Shown here in pieces: positions 16,983 through 25,300 of a stretch of DNA of 39,572 nt (position 1 is its first letter; every line of letters starts with the position of its first letter). The notes beneath the pieces were generated by a model. The model saw only the letters and a program-made list of their open reading frames with translations. It ran no database searches and was not told the origin of the DNA. The position numbers were made by a program, and so were the translations under genes. The stretch lies in assembly GCA_030648295.1 (NCBI GenBank), contig JAUSID010000256.1:1-39572 (forward strand). The letters run 5' to 3'. Origin of the DNA: Opitutaceae bacterium (GTDB lineage: Bacteria > Verrucomicrobiota > Verrucomicrobiia > Opitutales > Opitutaceae).

Positions 16983-17362
16983 CGTCACCAACCGGCCTTC
17001 GAGGTAGCCGGACTCCTGTTCTCCGCACGCGAGCCACCGGCCGCAGTTCGGGCCGGTGTGCTGTTCGCGGCCAAGCTGTCGGCATACTCTTTGGTGAAAA
17101 CAGCCAAGGACCTTCAAACACTCATTGACCGCCATGCCGCTCCGCTGCGCGTCGGGTGCCGTGAGTGACATACACTCGCCACATTGAGGACCGCCGAAAG
17201 GGTCATGTCGCGGATCGCGGATTTCGCGCTGGAGTTGGCCTGAATCGGGTTGTGCGGCGGTCCGGAGCGAGCGCGAACGGGTCGGTGGTGACGTGCGTCC
17301 GTCAAGCGTTCGCTGTACACCAATATTGGGGGCATGACGGCGGTGGCGCTCGACGTTCCAGA
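16983..17362. other. Intergenic region with REP-like copy
   Basis: No convincing gene. Positions 17200-17264 repeat the sequence at 16137-16198, including the GGGTCATGTCGCGGATCGCG core. A short frame at 17000-17168 is open but has no recognisable motif. The region reads as debris between the orphan membrane gene and the hairpin repeat at 17363. Confidence 0.5.
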
Positions 17363-17468
17363 GAGGGAGGTCGAAGGGGGCAAACTTTGCGCTTTGCACC
17401 ACTACCGACGCCCAGCGTGTTCGTAGCCGTCAAATGACAAAGTGCAAAGTTTGACCCCTTCCGCTGTC
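17363..17468 (+). repeat. 106-bp hairpin repeat, copy 1
   Basis: This copy is colinear with 19037-19142 with three mismatches and no indels. It holds inverted arms (17378-17396 and 17438-17456) around a 41-nt loop. Two of the three differences fall in the left arm, so this copy's stem is slightly weakened. It ends two bases before the stop codon of the MFS gene at 17470. Confidence 0.85.
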
Positions 17469-17469
17469 C

Positions 17470-18705
17470 TCACTGTGTTGCGCCGACGTTTCGCCGAGGT
17501 CCGGAACCGCGACCGTGATACGTGGCCAGAAAGAACAGCAGCAGGGCCGCGCAGGCGAGCGAGAGTCCGCCCCAAAACATCGTCCATGGCCGGTCACGGT
17601 GCGATGCGCACATGGTGAACCAGAAGCCCACGCTCAGGTAGCCCGCCAGGTTGCCCACGCCGCCGTTCAGCATCGACATCAATGCCTGGCCGCGCGCCCG
17701 CCAGGCCGGATCGACCCGCTCATTGAGGTAAATCTGCGCCGTGATCCACACGAGCGTGTACGAGCCGCCGTGCAGGAGGATGCTGGCCACCAGCCCCGAC
17801 GGGGTGTCCAAGGCGCTGAGCGCGAACCGCACCACCCCGAAGATCAGCCCCCAGGCCAGGATCCATTTCAGCCGCCAGCGGAGCATCAACGCGCCGAGCG
17901 ACAGCATCGCGACCACCTCGGTGATCTGCCCCAGGCTCATCCACGCCGCCGTGCGCTCGAAGCCCAACGCCTGGAGGTGCAGTGGGGCGTTCGGATAAAA
18001 ACCCGCCAGCGGAATCGAGGCCAGCGCCGTGGTGAGGAAAACGACCCGATGATCGCGATGGCGCAGCAACGAGAGCGCGTCCAGGCCCAGGCGCTGGGCC
18101 CAGGTGAGCCGCTCCGCTCCGCGCATCTCCGCTCCCAGTGGCAGAAGGAAGGTGATGCCGGCCACCGCCAGCCACACCACGGCCCCGGCGTATCCGGAAA
18201 GCGTGGACTGATCGGCTCCCAGCGCGCTGACGACGAGGCAACCGCCAAGCCACCCGATGGTCGCCATCGCCCGGATGGGCCCGAAGGGCTGCGGCGAATT
18301 CGCGATCCGCGCGAAGACCACCGTCGAGGCAATGCTCCACGTCGGCGCCGAGCACAATGCGTGGAGCTGGATGGCCGCCAGCACCACGCCCGGGCCCGCC
18401 CCAATCCAGATGGCCGTGCTCGCCAGCGCCATGGTCACCGCGGTCGCCAGGGCGAGCCAGCGCAACACCCGGACGGGAGAGGCATGCCGATCGGCGACCG
18501 CGCCAAAGAACAGCGGTGTCACAAACGCCGCCACCGCCGACGTCGCGAACGCGTACGACCGGAGCGCCGACAGTCCGTGCGCGGCGAGCACCGTGCTGAG
18601 CGGCACAAACCACATCCCCAGGGCCGCGCCCTGCAGGAGATACAATCCCATGAGCTCGGCATATTCGCCGCGGCGAAACGTCTTCAGCACGCTGCCAAGC
18701 CACAC
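17470..18705 (-). CDS. MFS transporter, nucleoside:H+ symporter-like
   Basis: This 411-aa, 12-helix protein resembles the NupG/nucleoside:H+ symporter family. Helix 1 reads 'LLQGAALGMWFVPLSTVLAA', and the conserved stretch 'VDPAWRARGQALMSMLNGGV' appears before helix 11. 'FVTPLFFGAVADRHASPVRVL' is the loop 2-3 signature. It would import nucleosides or a related compound with protons. The start is a GTG at 18705; a second in-frame GTG lies at 18690, and no ATG precedes the first helix without truncation. It stands alone between two 106-bp direct repeats and may have been acquired or duplicated with them. Confidence 0.87.
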   Translation of the reverse strand: MWLGSVLKTFRRGEYAELMGLYLLQGAALGMWFVPLSTVLAAHGLSALRSYAFATSAVAAFVTPLFFGAVADRHASPVRVLRWLALATAVTMALASTAIWIGAGPGVVLAAIQLHALCSAPTWSIASTVVFARIANSPQPFGPIRAMATIGWLGGCLVVSALGADQSTLSGYAGAVVWLAVAGITFLLPLGAEMRGAERLTWAQRLGLDALSLLRHRDHRVVFLTTALASIPLAGFYPNAPLHLQALGFERTAAWMSLGQITEVVAMLSLGALMLRWRLKWILAWGLIFGVVRFALSALDTPSGLVASILLHGGSYTLVWITAQIYLNERVDPAWRARGQALMSMLNGGVGNLAGYLSVGFWFTMCASHRDRPWTMFWGGLSLACAALLLFFLATYHGRGSGPRRNVGATQ

Positions 18706-19036
18706 GAGATCGCGGCGGGTTCAAGCCTGCCAGGGCAGGTTTCAACCCACGGGCAGGGGGCGCGTGCTACGGGGGTGCAGGGAAGTTCCGTACTCGCGAG
18801 GGCAATTTTAACCGCGGATAACGCGAGTACGCGGATATTGCAGGCGCCGTATTGCGTTTGTTATCCCGCCGAAGGCGGGCATGCCGCGCTACTTGTCCGC
18901 CTCTGGCGGATCCGCGCAATCCGCGGTCAAAATCTCCGCCATCTCTGTCCGGAATCGGACATTGCCTCACACCGGCTCGTCCCGATGCTCAGCCGCGAGT
19001 GGCCGCGGTGAAAGACAACTCCCACCCGCCGCATTC
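18706..19036. repeat. Intergenic region with ACCGCGGAT-type hairpin
   Basis: A stretch around 18804-18826 (ATTTTAACCGCGGAT) recurs inverted at about 18912-18934, giving a 130-bp imperfect palindrome. A similar inward-facing pair is at 19160-19174 and 19208-19222. Smaller hairpins (CCCGCCGAAGGCGGG and CCGCCTCTGGCGG) lie inside. No gene is visible. This is probably a non-autonomous palindromic element. Confidence 0.55.
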
Positions 19037-19142
19037 GAGGGAGGTCGAAGGGGTCAAACTTTGCACTTTGCACCACTACCGACGCCCAGCGTGTTCGTAG
19101 CCGTCAAATGACAAAGTGCAAAGTTTGACCGCTTCCGCTGTC
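19037..19142 (+). repeat. 106-bp hairpin repeat, copy 2
   Basis: The arms at 19052-19070 and 19112-19130 pair perfectly over 19 bp around a 41-nt loop. It is a direct copy of 17363-17468. Immediately after it, the unit GCTTCCGCTGTCC is tandemly duplicated (19131-19156). The perfect stem suggests either a mobile hairpin or a structured RNA, but no promoter is evident. Confidence 0.85.
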
Positions 19143-19211
19143 CGCTTCCGCTGTCCGTCATCCGCGGTCAAAAAATCTCAGCAATCCGCCAAGCTCCGAC
19201 AACAAACCTTT

Positions 19212-19469
19212 TTAACCGCGGATGGCGCGGATCCCAGAATCGGACACCTGCTGCCCCCACGCCTTGGCCTCGATGACGGCGAGCCGCTTGTTGCGATACT
19301 CCAGCACGTAATCCGCCGTGAGCGCCTTCCCACGCCGCCCGCCGCCGCCTTCAAGCCGTCCGAGCGTGATGGGAAACTCGCGCCGGATCCGACTGCCTTC
19401 GACGACGCCCCAGCCGGCGGCCTCCAAGGCAGGATCGATATGATCGGCGCGAGTCTCGGCTTCGTTCAT
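19212..19469 (-). pseudogene. HsdR N-terminal stub (type I restriction)
   Basis: The first ~72 residues match the N-terminus of EcoEI-like HsdR subunits: 'MNEAETRADHIDPALEAAGW', 'VVEGSRIRREFPITLGR', and 'TADYVLEYRNKRLAVIEAKA' with the nuclease D and ExK residues. The sequence then breaks into repeat-derived codons and stops after 85 residues, whereas full HsdR is several hundred residues longer with helicase motor domains. It is therefore a truncated, non-functional stub. Its ATG overlaps the stop of the BRO-N gene (ATGA), showing that the two were once one operon. Confidence 0.82.
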
Positions 19470-20326
19470 GGCCCGTCGTTTTTTTCTTTTTCCCGCAGCC
19501 GGCGCTGGCTCTCGGTCAACTCCTTGAAATTCTCGCGCGTCGAAACGCGGCGACCGCTCTTCGTTTCGAGTTCGCGCCGGGCGTTACCGGCGATCCGGCC
19601 GCCTTGCTTGGCCGCCACTTTGTTCTCGGGAAACCCCTGGGAGTCGGTGTTGCACGCGATCTCCGTCGTCGAGGCTTCGCCAAGCATGGTGAAGATCAAC
19701 TCCAAATCGGTCATGTGGTCGCGCAGGTTGTCGGTCGGACCCGCGAGGGCTTTGTGCTCGCGATACTGGGAGGGCGTCATGCCGAAGGTGGCCTTGCTGA
19801 TTTCAGCGGTGAGGATGGCGTATTCGCGGTCCTCCTTGACGCCACGTTTCTTCCACTCGTCCGTCAACTCGTCGCGCACGGCGATGCCGCGCATCCGCTT
19901 TTCGATCCAGGCTTCGGAGTAGCCCTTCTGGCGGTAAATCTCCTTCATCCGCCGGGCCGCGATTTCCGGGTTCTCGATTTCCTGCAACCGCTCGTAGCCG
20001 ACCTGCGCCAGCCAGCGCTTGAACGGCTCCGCCTTCGGCGACGGGATGGACTGAATGAGGCGCAGAATGCCCGGCGTGTGCCAGCAAAGGACTTTCTGAC
20101 TGCCGCCCACGGTCTCAACCTTGAGGGCAAGGGGGGGGGCAATTTGCCCCCCCCCTTTGAAAGCATCGCCCAAGAACGGATCACGGCGGCGCATATCCTT
20201 GAGGTAGCCGGAGGGATTGGCCGAGTCGGTCAGCGCAGTGATCACGTCGACGATGACGAACCACCACGCTTCGCCGTGCCAAACGCGACGGACCTGCTTT
20301 TGTTCGAAGAGGACGAGTTGGCTCAT
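19466..20326 (-). CDS. BRO-N (KilA-like) domain protein associated with type I restriction loci
   Basis: The 286-aa protein opens with a BRO-N domain ('RVWHGEAWWFVIVDVITALT', 'GYLKDMRRRDP') and continues with the family's helical half ('LIQSIPSPKAEPFKRWLAQV', 'GYSEAWIEKRMRGIAVRDEL'). The end reads 'MTDLELIFTMLGEASTTEIA...QGGRIAGNARRELETKSGR'. Such proteins are thought to bind DNA (phage antirepressor-like, DinD-related) and are often linked to hsd genes, as here. The ATG at 20326 is preferred; an ATG at 20347 would add seven residues. The coding sequence includes a nine-G run and a nine-C run at 20131-20155, in frame. Confidence 0.85.
   Translation of the reverse strand: MSQLVLFEQKQVRRVWHGEAWWFVIVDVITALTDSANPSGYLKDMRRRDPFLGDAFKGGGQIAPPLALKVETVGGSQKVLCWHTPGILRLIQSIPSPKAEPFKRWLAQVGYERLQEIENPEIAARRMKEIYRQKGYSEAWIEKRMRGIAVRDELTDEWKKRGVKEDREYAILTAEISKATFGMTPSQYREHKALAGPTDNLRDHMTDLELIFTMLGEASTTEIACNTDSQGFPENKVAAKQGGRIAGNARRELETKSGRRVSTRENFKELTESQRRLREKEKNDGP
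20131..20155. repeat. G9/C9 homopolymer palindrome inside the BRO-N gene
   Basis: Nine G residues (20131-20139) and nine C residues (20147-20155) flank CAATTTG, producing a near-perfect 25-bp palindrome. They encode 'GGGQIAPP', a segment that also exists in family members. Homopolymers of this length are prone to slippage. The frame is intact in this sequence. Confidence 0.7.
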
Positions 20327-20759
20327 GGGCGGCGGATGTTCGAACATGCTGGTGGAATTCCAACGCCAAACAAACGCTGGCTCCAGCGGGATGGCGCCGG
20401 CGCAGTTGAACGCGCACCTACCGGCATTGAAAGTCCGAAAAGCGCGGGAGGTGCGGAAGTGAACGAATGGGCGTTTCTCTGTGGTCGAGGGGCGTCCGCG
20501 CTCCGGTACCACCGCACGATGCCCGTGCCACTTCAAGTCCATGCGGGCGAGACGCCCGCGCTCCCAGGCAATCCGCAATCCGAAATCCGCAATCCGAAAT
20601 CAGACAGACGCCCGCGCTCCCAAGTGACGCAGGCCGTTTTTCCCAACGGCTACAAACGGCTCGTCTGCCCGGTGGCTTTCCGGTAGCACTCGCGCAGAAC
20701 GCTCCACCTTGCGCGCTCTTCGGATCGAGTCCCGATCCGGCGTTCCCACCCACGCACCC
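20327..20759. repeat. Intergenic region with REP-like palindromes
   Basis: No gene is visible between the BRO-N gene and the second receptor. Positions 20519-20567 are an inverted copy of the 11121-11177 repeat. Positions 20570-20600 hold short tandem AATCCGAAATCCGC-like units, and 20608-20634 is a half copy of the same palindrome. The receptor's promoter presumably lies in the last 100 bp, but no clear boxes are seen. Confidence 0.6.
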
Positions 20760-23700
20760 ATGAATACCCGAATATTCGTCGTCGCGCTCGCCGCCGCCTT
20801 CACGCTGACCGGCTTTCCCGTCCCGAGTTTGGGCCAGACCGTCGGCCCTGCGCCCGCCGCGCCCGCGCCGCCCGGCGCCGGGCCGGTCGTCGAACTTTCG
20901 CCCTTCGAGGTCCGGACGGACAAGGACGTGGGGTTTGTTGCGACGAGTTCGCTCGCCGGCGGCCGGCTCGCCACTGACCTCCGCGACACCCCCGCCGCGT
21001 ATTCGGTGATCACGCGCGAGTTCATCGATGCGCTGGACCTCATCGATCTGCAGAGTGCCGCCGAATGGTCCACCGGTTCGTCGGAGATCCCGCACGTCGG
21101 CGATGCCACCTTCTTCACGTTCTCGACCTACTACAACACCCGCGGCACGCGTGCCGGCACGCAGCAGCGGAATTTTTTCCCGCAGTACGGGGATCAGGAT
21201 ACGTTCGACATCGAGCGCTTCGACTTCGGCCGCGGGCCCAACTCCATCCTGTTCGGCAACGGCACGCTCGGCGGCACCAGCTCCTCCACGACCAAGCGCG
21301 CTCGCGCCGATCGCGCGTTCGCCGACGCCCAGCTGAGCGTCGGCTCGTGGAATACTTACCGCGCGACCGTCGACGTGAACCGCCCGATCACGAAAAAGGC
21401 CGCGCTTCGTACCGCTGCCGTCTGGGGCGACGGCGACGGCTGGCGCGACAAGAATTTCAACCGGCGCAAGGGCGCCTTCGCGACCACCACCTACCGTCCG
21501 TTCCGCCACACCGAGATCCGGCTCGAGGGCGAGTACCTCGAAATCCAGAAGCAGACCGGCCTGACCATCCTCACCGACCACGTATCCGCCTGGAACGGCG
21601 CGCTCACCTACGACACGCCCGTCGCGCTCCGCACGGCGACGACGGCGCAGGTCAACGCCGCGACCGCCGCCGGTGTAAACCGTCGCGGCTCGAACTACCA
21701 CGTCTTCGATCCGTACAGCGGGCTGAACGCGATCGTGAATCTGCAGGGCGAGCCGATGACCCGTGGCGGCGGCGAAACCGCCACCACGCCGATCGCCGGC
21801 TTCACCTACGGCGCGAGCGGCGGCGGCACGTTCAACAGCGCGGACGCGCCGCTGTCCCACGCCGATGGGCTGCCCGCCAACCGCTTCGACACCGCGCTTG
21901 CCAATTCCCGGTTCTGGGTTCCCGGCGATGCGTTCACGATCTCGCCGGACGCTCCGCTCCTTTCCTCACGCTTCAAGGACCTGCAACTCACCATCACCCA
22001 GCGCTTCGGCGATTTTCACTTCGAGGCCGCCGCCGACGTCAACCGGCAGGCCTACTTCGTCAACGGCGAGGAAAACCGCGACACGCGCGACGCCTACATC
22101 GACATCAATCGCTTGCTGCCCGACGGCTCGCCGAACCGCCACTATCTCGAACCCTACGGCGACGGCTCGTACTTCCGCGGCTTCCGCCATTACAACTACG
22201 AGAACTTCCGCGCCGCGGCCGCCTACGTGAAGGCCACGCGGTTCGGCCGTTTCGTGGTCAACACGATGGTCGGCAGCAACGACAACAATTACACGCTGTC
22301 CTACCGCTGGCTCAGCCTCGCTCAGGGCGCGGATCAATCCCAGTGGATCCAGACCGCGCAGTTCATCCGCGTGCGCCGTTACTGGCGCGAGACCCAGCGG
22401 CCGATCATCGATCTCAGCCTCAACCCCATCCGCCACCTCAACCCTGGCGTATCCGACACCCAGGTACAGCCCCGCTGGGTAATCGACAACTCGCGCTATG
22501 ACACCGAGACGCTCAACAACGCGAAGTACCAGTACGGCCTCGCCGCCCTCAACTGGAAGGTCCTCCGCGACCGGCTCGTCCTCCTCGGCGCCGTCCGCCG
22601 CGACAAGTATTTTTCCGCTTCGCAGCAGCAGGTGCGCCGCGGCGACTACCCGGAGGACTGGGATCCGGCGACGCCGCTGCTCCGCCCGGCCGCGCCCGAT
22701 GATTGGGCGGCGCTGACCTACGTTCCCAAGGATGCCGCCGGCCGGCCGACGGGCCCGGAGCAGCCGGCGCTGACCCGGCCGCGCGCCACCAGCGCCGGCA
22801 ATTTCCGGCCGCTCCCGCAATACGCCAACGATCGCTTCCAGGACGACTTCAACGCGCCCCCGCTCGAGGGCTACAAGACGACGAAGTCGATGGGCGCCGT
22901 CTTCCACCTCACGCGCTGGCTCAGCCCGTTCGTGAATTATGCCGAGACCTTCAACCCCGCGTCGGCGTACAACGTCCTGCTCGATTCCAATCTGGTCCCG
23001 CCGACCGTCGCGAAGGGCCGCGACTTCGGCACGCGAATCGAGCTGTTCCAGGGCAAGCTGAACCTCTCGCTGACCTACTACGAGAACGAGGAAATCAACC
23101 GGGCCGCGTCGCTCAGCCGGCCCTCCATCAACATCCTCTACCGCGCCACGCCGCAGGGCAGCACGGACGACATCAACCGCCGCGGCCAGACGCCCCTGCC
23201 GTCGACTTACTACGATCTGTCAGCGCGCCACGGCATCGGCTACGAAATCGAGGCCACCGCCAACCTGGCGAAGGGTTTCCGGCTGTCGGCCAGTTTCGCC
23301 CAGCCGAGGGTGTACCTCGACGACGCCAATGCGATGACGCGCGCCTACATCGATTCGCACGGCGAGGCCTTCCGGCAGATCGCCATGGATGCGAATGCCG
23401 TCGTCGACCGGGCGACGAACATCGCGACGGTCGACACGTCGGTCCCGGCGAGTATCCGATCACCGGATGCACAGGCGGCCGCCGACGCCTACAACGGAAT
23501 CTACCAGTTTCGCGCGAGCCAGATCGAGGACCGCATCCTCGACCAGAAACAGGAACTCGTGAAGCTGTTCGCCGATTACACGCTGCAGTCGGGCCGGCTC
23601 AAGGGCCTGCGGCTTGGGCTCGGCGTGCGTTATGACGGCCGCCGGATCATCGGTGATCGGGCGAACGACACCATTCGCGATCCCGCGAATCCGACCCAGG

Positions 23701-23984
23701 CCATCGACGATCCCGATCGGACGGCGTACACGATGATCTATACGCCGAAGGGCGTCTATACGGTCACCGGCACGCTCGGCTACTCCTTCCGGCTCTTCGA
23801 GCGGCAGGTACAGGCCAATCTCGTGGTGAACAACCTGCTCGACGATCGCAGTGTCACCTATATTGGCACGGCACTCCGCCCTCGCGACGGCGATTACACC
23901 TCGCCGGCGCGCGAACGCGTCGCCAACACGTACTCGATGAAGCAGCCGATCAGTTTCACGCTGAGATTCGGGGTCAAACTGTAA
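20760..23984 (+). CDS. TonB-dependent outer-membrane receptor (Opitutaceae type)
   Basis: The 1074-aa protein has a signal peptide (about residues 1-26, 'VVALAAAFTLTGFPVPSLGQ'), an Ala/Pro-rich linker and the 'VVELSPFEV' motif shared with the receptor at 6915. A plug domain follows ('AAYSVITREFIDALD', 'FDFGRGPNSILFGNGTLGG'), then a long beta-barrel with an 'NNLLDDRSVTYIG' strand near the end and a terminal 'FTLRFGVKL'. Both receptors have the extended plug-barrel form of the Verrucomicrobiota families without a carboxypeptidase-like domain. The ATG at 20760 directly precedes the signal peptide; an in-frame ATG at 20709 would place 17 extra residues ahead of it. No transporter or enzyme gene is adjacent, so its ligand is unknown. 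Confidence 0.94.
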   Translation: MNTRIFVVALAAAFTLTGFPVPSLGQTVGPAPAAPAPPGAGPVVELSPFEVRTDKDVGFVATSSLAGGRLATDLRDTPAAYSVITREFIDALDLIDLQSAAEWSTGSSEIPHVGDATFFTFSTYYNTRGTRAGTQQRNFFPQYGDQDTFDIERFDFGRGPNSILFGNGTLGGTSSSTTKRARADRAFADAQLSVGSWNTYRATVDVNRPITKKAALRTAAVWGDGDGWRDKNFNRRKGAFATTTYRPFRHTEIRLEGEYLEIQKQTGLTILTDHVSAWNGALTYDTPVALRTATTAQVNAATAAGVNRRGSNYHVFDPYSGLNAIVNLQGEPMTRGGGETATTPIAGFTYGASGGGTFNSADAPLSHADGLPANRFDTALANSRFWVPGDAFTISPDAPLLSSRFKDLQLTITQRFGDFHFEAAADVNRQAYFVNGEENRDTRDAYIDINRLLPDGSPNRHYLEPYGDGSYFRGFRHYNYENFRAAAAYVKATRFGRFVVNTMVGSNDNNYTLSYRWLSLAQGADQSQWIQTAQFIRVRRYWRETQRPIIDLSLNPIRHLNPGVSDTQVQPRWVIDNSRYDTETLNNAKYQYGLAALNWKVLRDRLVLLGAVRRDKYFSASQQQVRRGDYPEDWDPATPLLRPAAPDDWAALTYVPKDAAGRPTGPEQPALTRPRATSAGNFRPLPQYANDRFQDDFNAPPLEGYKTTKSMGAVFHLTRWLSPFVNYAETFNPASAYNVLLDSNLVPPTVAKGRDFGTRIELFQGKLNLSLTYYENEEINRAASLSRPSINILYRATPQGSTDDINRRGQTPLPSTYYDLSARHGIGYEIEATANLAKGFRLSASFAQPRVYLDDANAMTRAYIDSHGEAFRQIAMDANAVVDRATNIATVDTSVPASIRSPDAQAAADAYNGIYQFRASQIEDRILDQKQELVKLFADYTLQSGRLKGLRLGLGVRYDGRRIIGDRANDTIRDPANPTQAIDDPDRTAYTMIYTPKGVYTVTGTLGYSFRLFERQVQANLVVNNLLDDRSVTYIGTALRPRDGDYTSPARERVANTYSMKQPISFTLRFGVKL

Positions 23985-24075
23985 GCGGCGGTGCCGCCGC
24001 CACCGCCAGTGCCGCCGCGCGGTCGGGCGTGGCAATGGCCGGCGGATGGCTGTGCGGCCGCCTTGGGTTCCCGCT

Positions 24076-24233
24076 ACGGCCGCAATCATCGCAAGTGCTC
24101 CGCATAGCTGATGTCGATCCCGGTGGGGAAGGACTTCTTCCTGGCGGTGCCTTCGAAGCGGATGCTGGGCGTGAGCTCGTCGTAGACGTAGCCGTTTCGC
24201 GGGCATCGGCAGATCTCATCCTCACCCATCGCC
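24076..24233 (-). pseudogene. Possible rubredoxin-like remnant
   Basis: On the minus strand one frame encodes 'CRCPRNGYVYDE' and then 'IRFEGTA'; a second frame downstream encodes 'STCDDCGRSGN'. These resemble the two cysteine knuckles of rubredoxin ('CxxCGYVYDE' and 'CPxCG'), but they lie in different frames and the middle does not match. I read it as a possible decayed rubredoxin. The evidence is weak and the similarity could be chance. Confidence 0.22.
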
Positions 24234-24296
24234 GGCGGAAACCCGCGACTACGACCACGGCTTGCCGATTTCGTAATCCTCGTTTCTAGTCGCCCC

Positions 24297-24515
24297 ATGC
24301 TCGATTGGTCCCAGTGCCCGGCGGTAGAGCGAATTCCTGGAAAATTTTCCGGAGCCTGGCTTTTCATGGGCACGCGCGTGCCGGTGAAAGCGCTATTCGA
24401 GAATCTGGAGGGCGGAGCGACGGTGGCTGAATTTCTCGAGTGGTTTCCCGGTGTCACACGCGATCAGGTCGAGGCTGTGCTGGAGCACGCGCAACGCCGC
24501 TTGGTCGATGCCTGA
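24297..24515 (+). CDS. DUF433 family (antitoxin-like) protein
   Basis: The 72-aa protein fits DUF433. 'IPGKFSGAWLFMGTRVPVKAL' contains the conserved 'G.P.I.GTRVPV' pattern and is followed by the helices 'VAEFLEWFPGVTRDQVEAVL' and 'EHAQRRLVDA'. DUF433 proteins have a winged-helix-like fold and usually precede a DUF5615 PIN-like gene as an antitoxin. A truncated DUF5615 gene indeed follows nine bases later. The ATG at 24297 is the only start that keeps the fold. Confidence 0.83.
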   Translation: MLDWSQCPAVERIPGKFSGAWLFMGTRVPVKALFENLEGGATVAEFLEWFPGVTRDQVEAVLEHAQRRLVDA

Positions 24516-24523
24516 TTCGCGCC

Positions 24524-24583
24524 GTGCGCATCCTCTTCGACCAAGGCACGCCGGTTCGATTTCCTCCATCGCCCCAATCCTAG
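24524..24583 (+). pseudogene. Truncated DUF5615 (PIN-like) toxin
   Basis: A GTG at 24524 opens a frame encoding 'MRILFDQGTPVRFPPSPQS', then TAG. The first ten residues are the conserved start of DUF5615/Mut7-C-like PIN proteins ('MRILFDQ.TP..LR'), which normally run to about 110-120 aa. Everything after the first strand is missing. It directly follows the DUF433 antitoxin-like gene, so this is the second pair in the window in which the antitoxin survives and the toxin is lost. Confidence 0.65.
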
Positions 24584-24648
24584 CGAGCGGGCGGCTTACC
24601 CCGGTACGGACGTCCAAACCGGCTCCGCCCCGCACCGTTCCCCGCCCC

Positions 24649-25170
24649 ATGAACCGTCAGTGTCTTGTCCTCGCGGTTTTCCTTGCGACCGCCGGCTGCA
24701 GCGCGCCGCACACCGCGCCGCGCCCCACCGCGCCCACCGCGCCCTCCGCCACGGACGCCGCGGCACGGGCGCGGCGCGCGCCGGACCAGCCGGGCGACCG
24801 CGCCCTCGCCGCCGTCGACGCGCTCGTGCTGCACGACACGAAACGCGGCAAGGATCTGCCGGTGCGCCTCACGTATCCAGAAGGCAAAGACCGCCGCCCG
24901 CTCATCGTCTGGTCGCACGGCGCGGGCAGGAGCAAGGACAAATACCTCGTCTGGGTCGACGGTCTCGATCACGGCTACGGCGGGGCGACCGGTGCCGAGT
25001 GGTTCAACCCGCGCAACAAGCCGAACGCCGATCACATCGCGTGGACCCGGGCCGTGACGACCGCCTTCTGGCAGGTGTATCTGGAGAAGGATGACGCCGC
25101 GCTCGCGTGGCTGCGCGCCGACCGGCTCGCGGCCCTGAGCCGGAGCGCGGCGACGGTGGAGCACAAGTAG
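24649..25170 (+). pseudogene. Lipoprotein alpha/beta-hydrolase with internal deletion
   Basis: The 173-aa product starts with a lipoprotein signal ('VFLATAGC', Cys about residue 17) and a Pro/Ala/Thr-rich linker. It then has the first strands of an alpha/beta hydrolase ('LPVRLTYPEGKDRRPLIVWS', then 'HGAG' with the oxyanion-hole region). After 'SKDKYL' it jumps to the family's C-terminal part ('GLDHGYGGATGAEW', 'WTRAVTTAFWQVYLEKDDAA'). The nucleophile-elbow GxSxG and the acid region that should lie between are absent, so roughly 120-150 residues are missing. The catalytic His ('DH.YGG') remains. The frame is open, but activity is unlikely. Confidence 0.7.
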
Positions 25171-25300
25171 CGGAGCGGCTGGCGCGGGAAACTGCGCCGC
25201 GACCAGAGCGGCCCGGCTGTTTCTGAGCCGCACGAGAGGCAGCCGATCTCCCGAAGACAACAAGCACCGAAACCGCAGCGAGCGTGGTGAAAAATGCGGG

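Noticed and set aside
17363-17468. Hairpin repeat considered as an integron attC or a CRISPR-like repeat
   Set aside because: The ends do not match RYYYAAC/GTTRRRY, only two copies exist 1.7 kb apart, and there are no regular spacers.
17515-19011. Plus-strand frame of 498 codons opposite the MFS gene
   Set aside because: The translation is Arg/Gln/His-rich low complexity without hydrophobic segments or motifs, whereas the minus strand encodes a 12-helix transporter.
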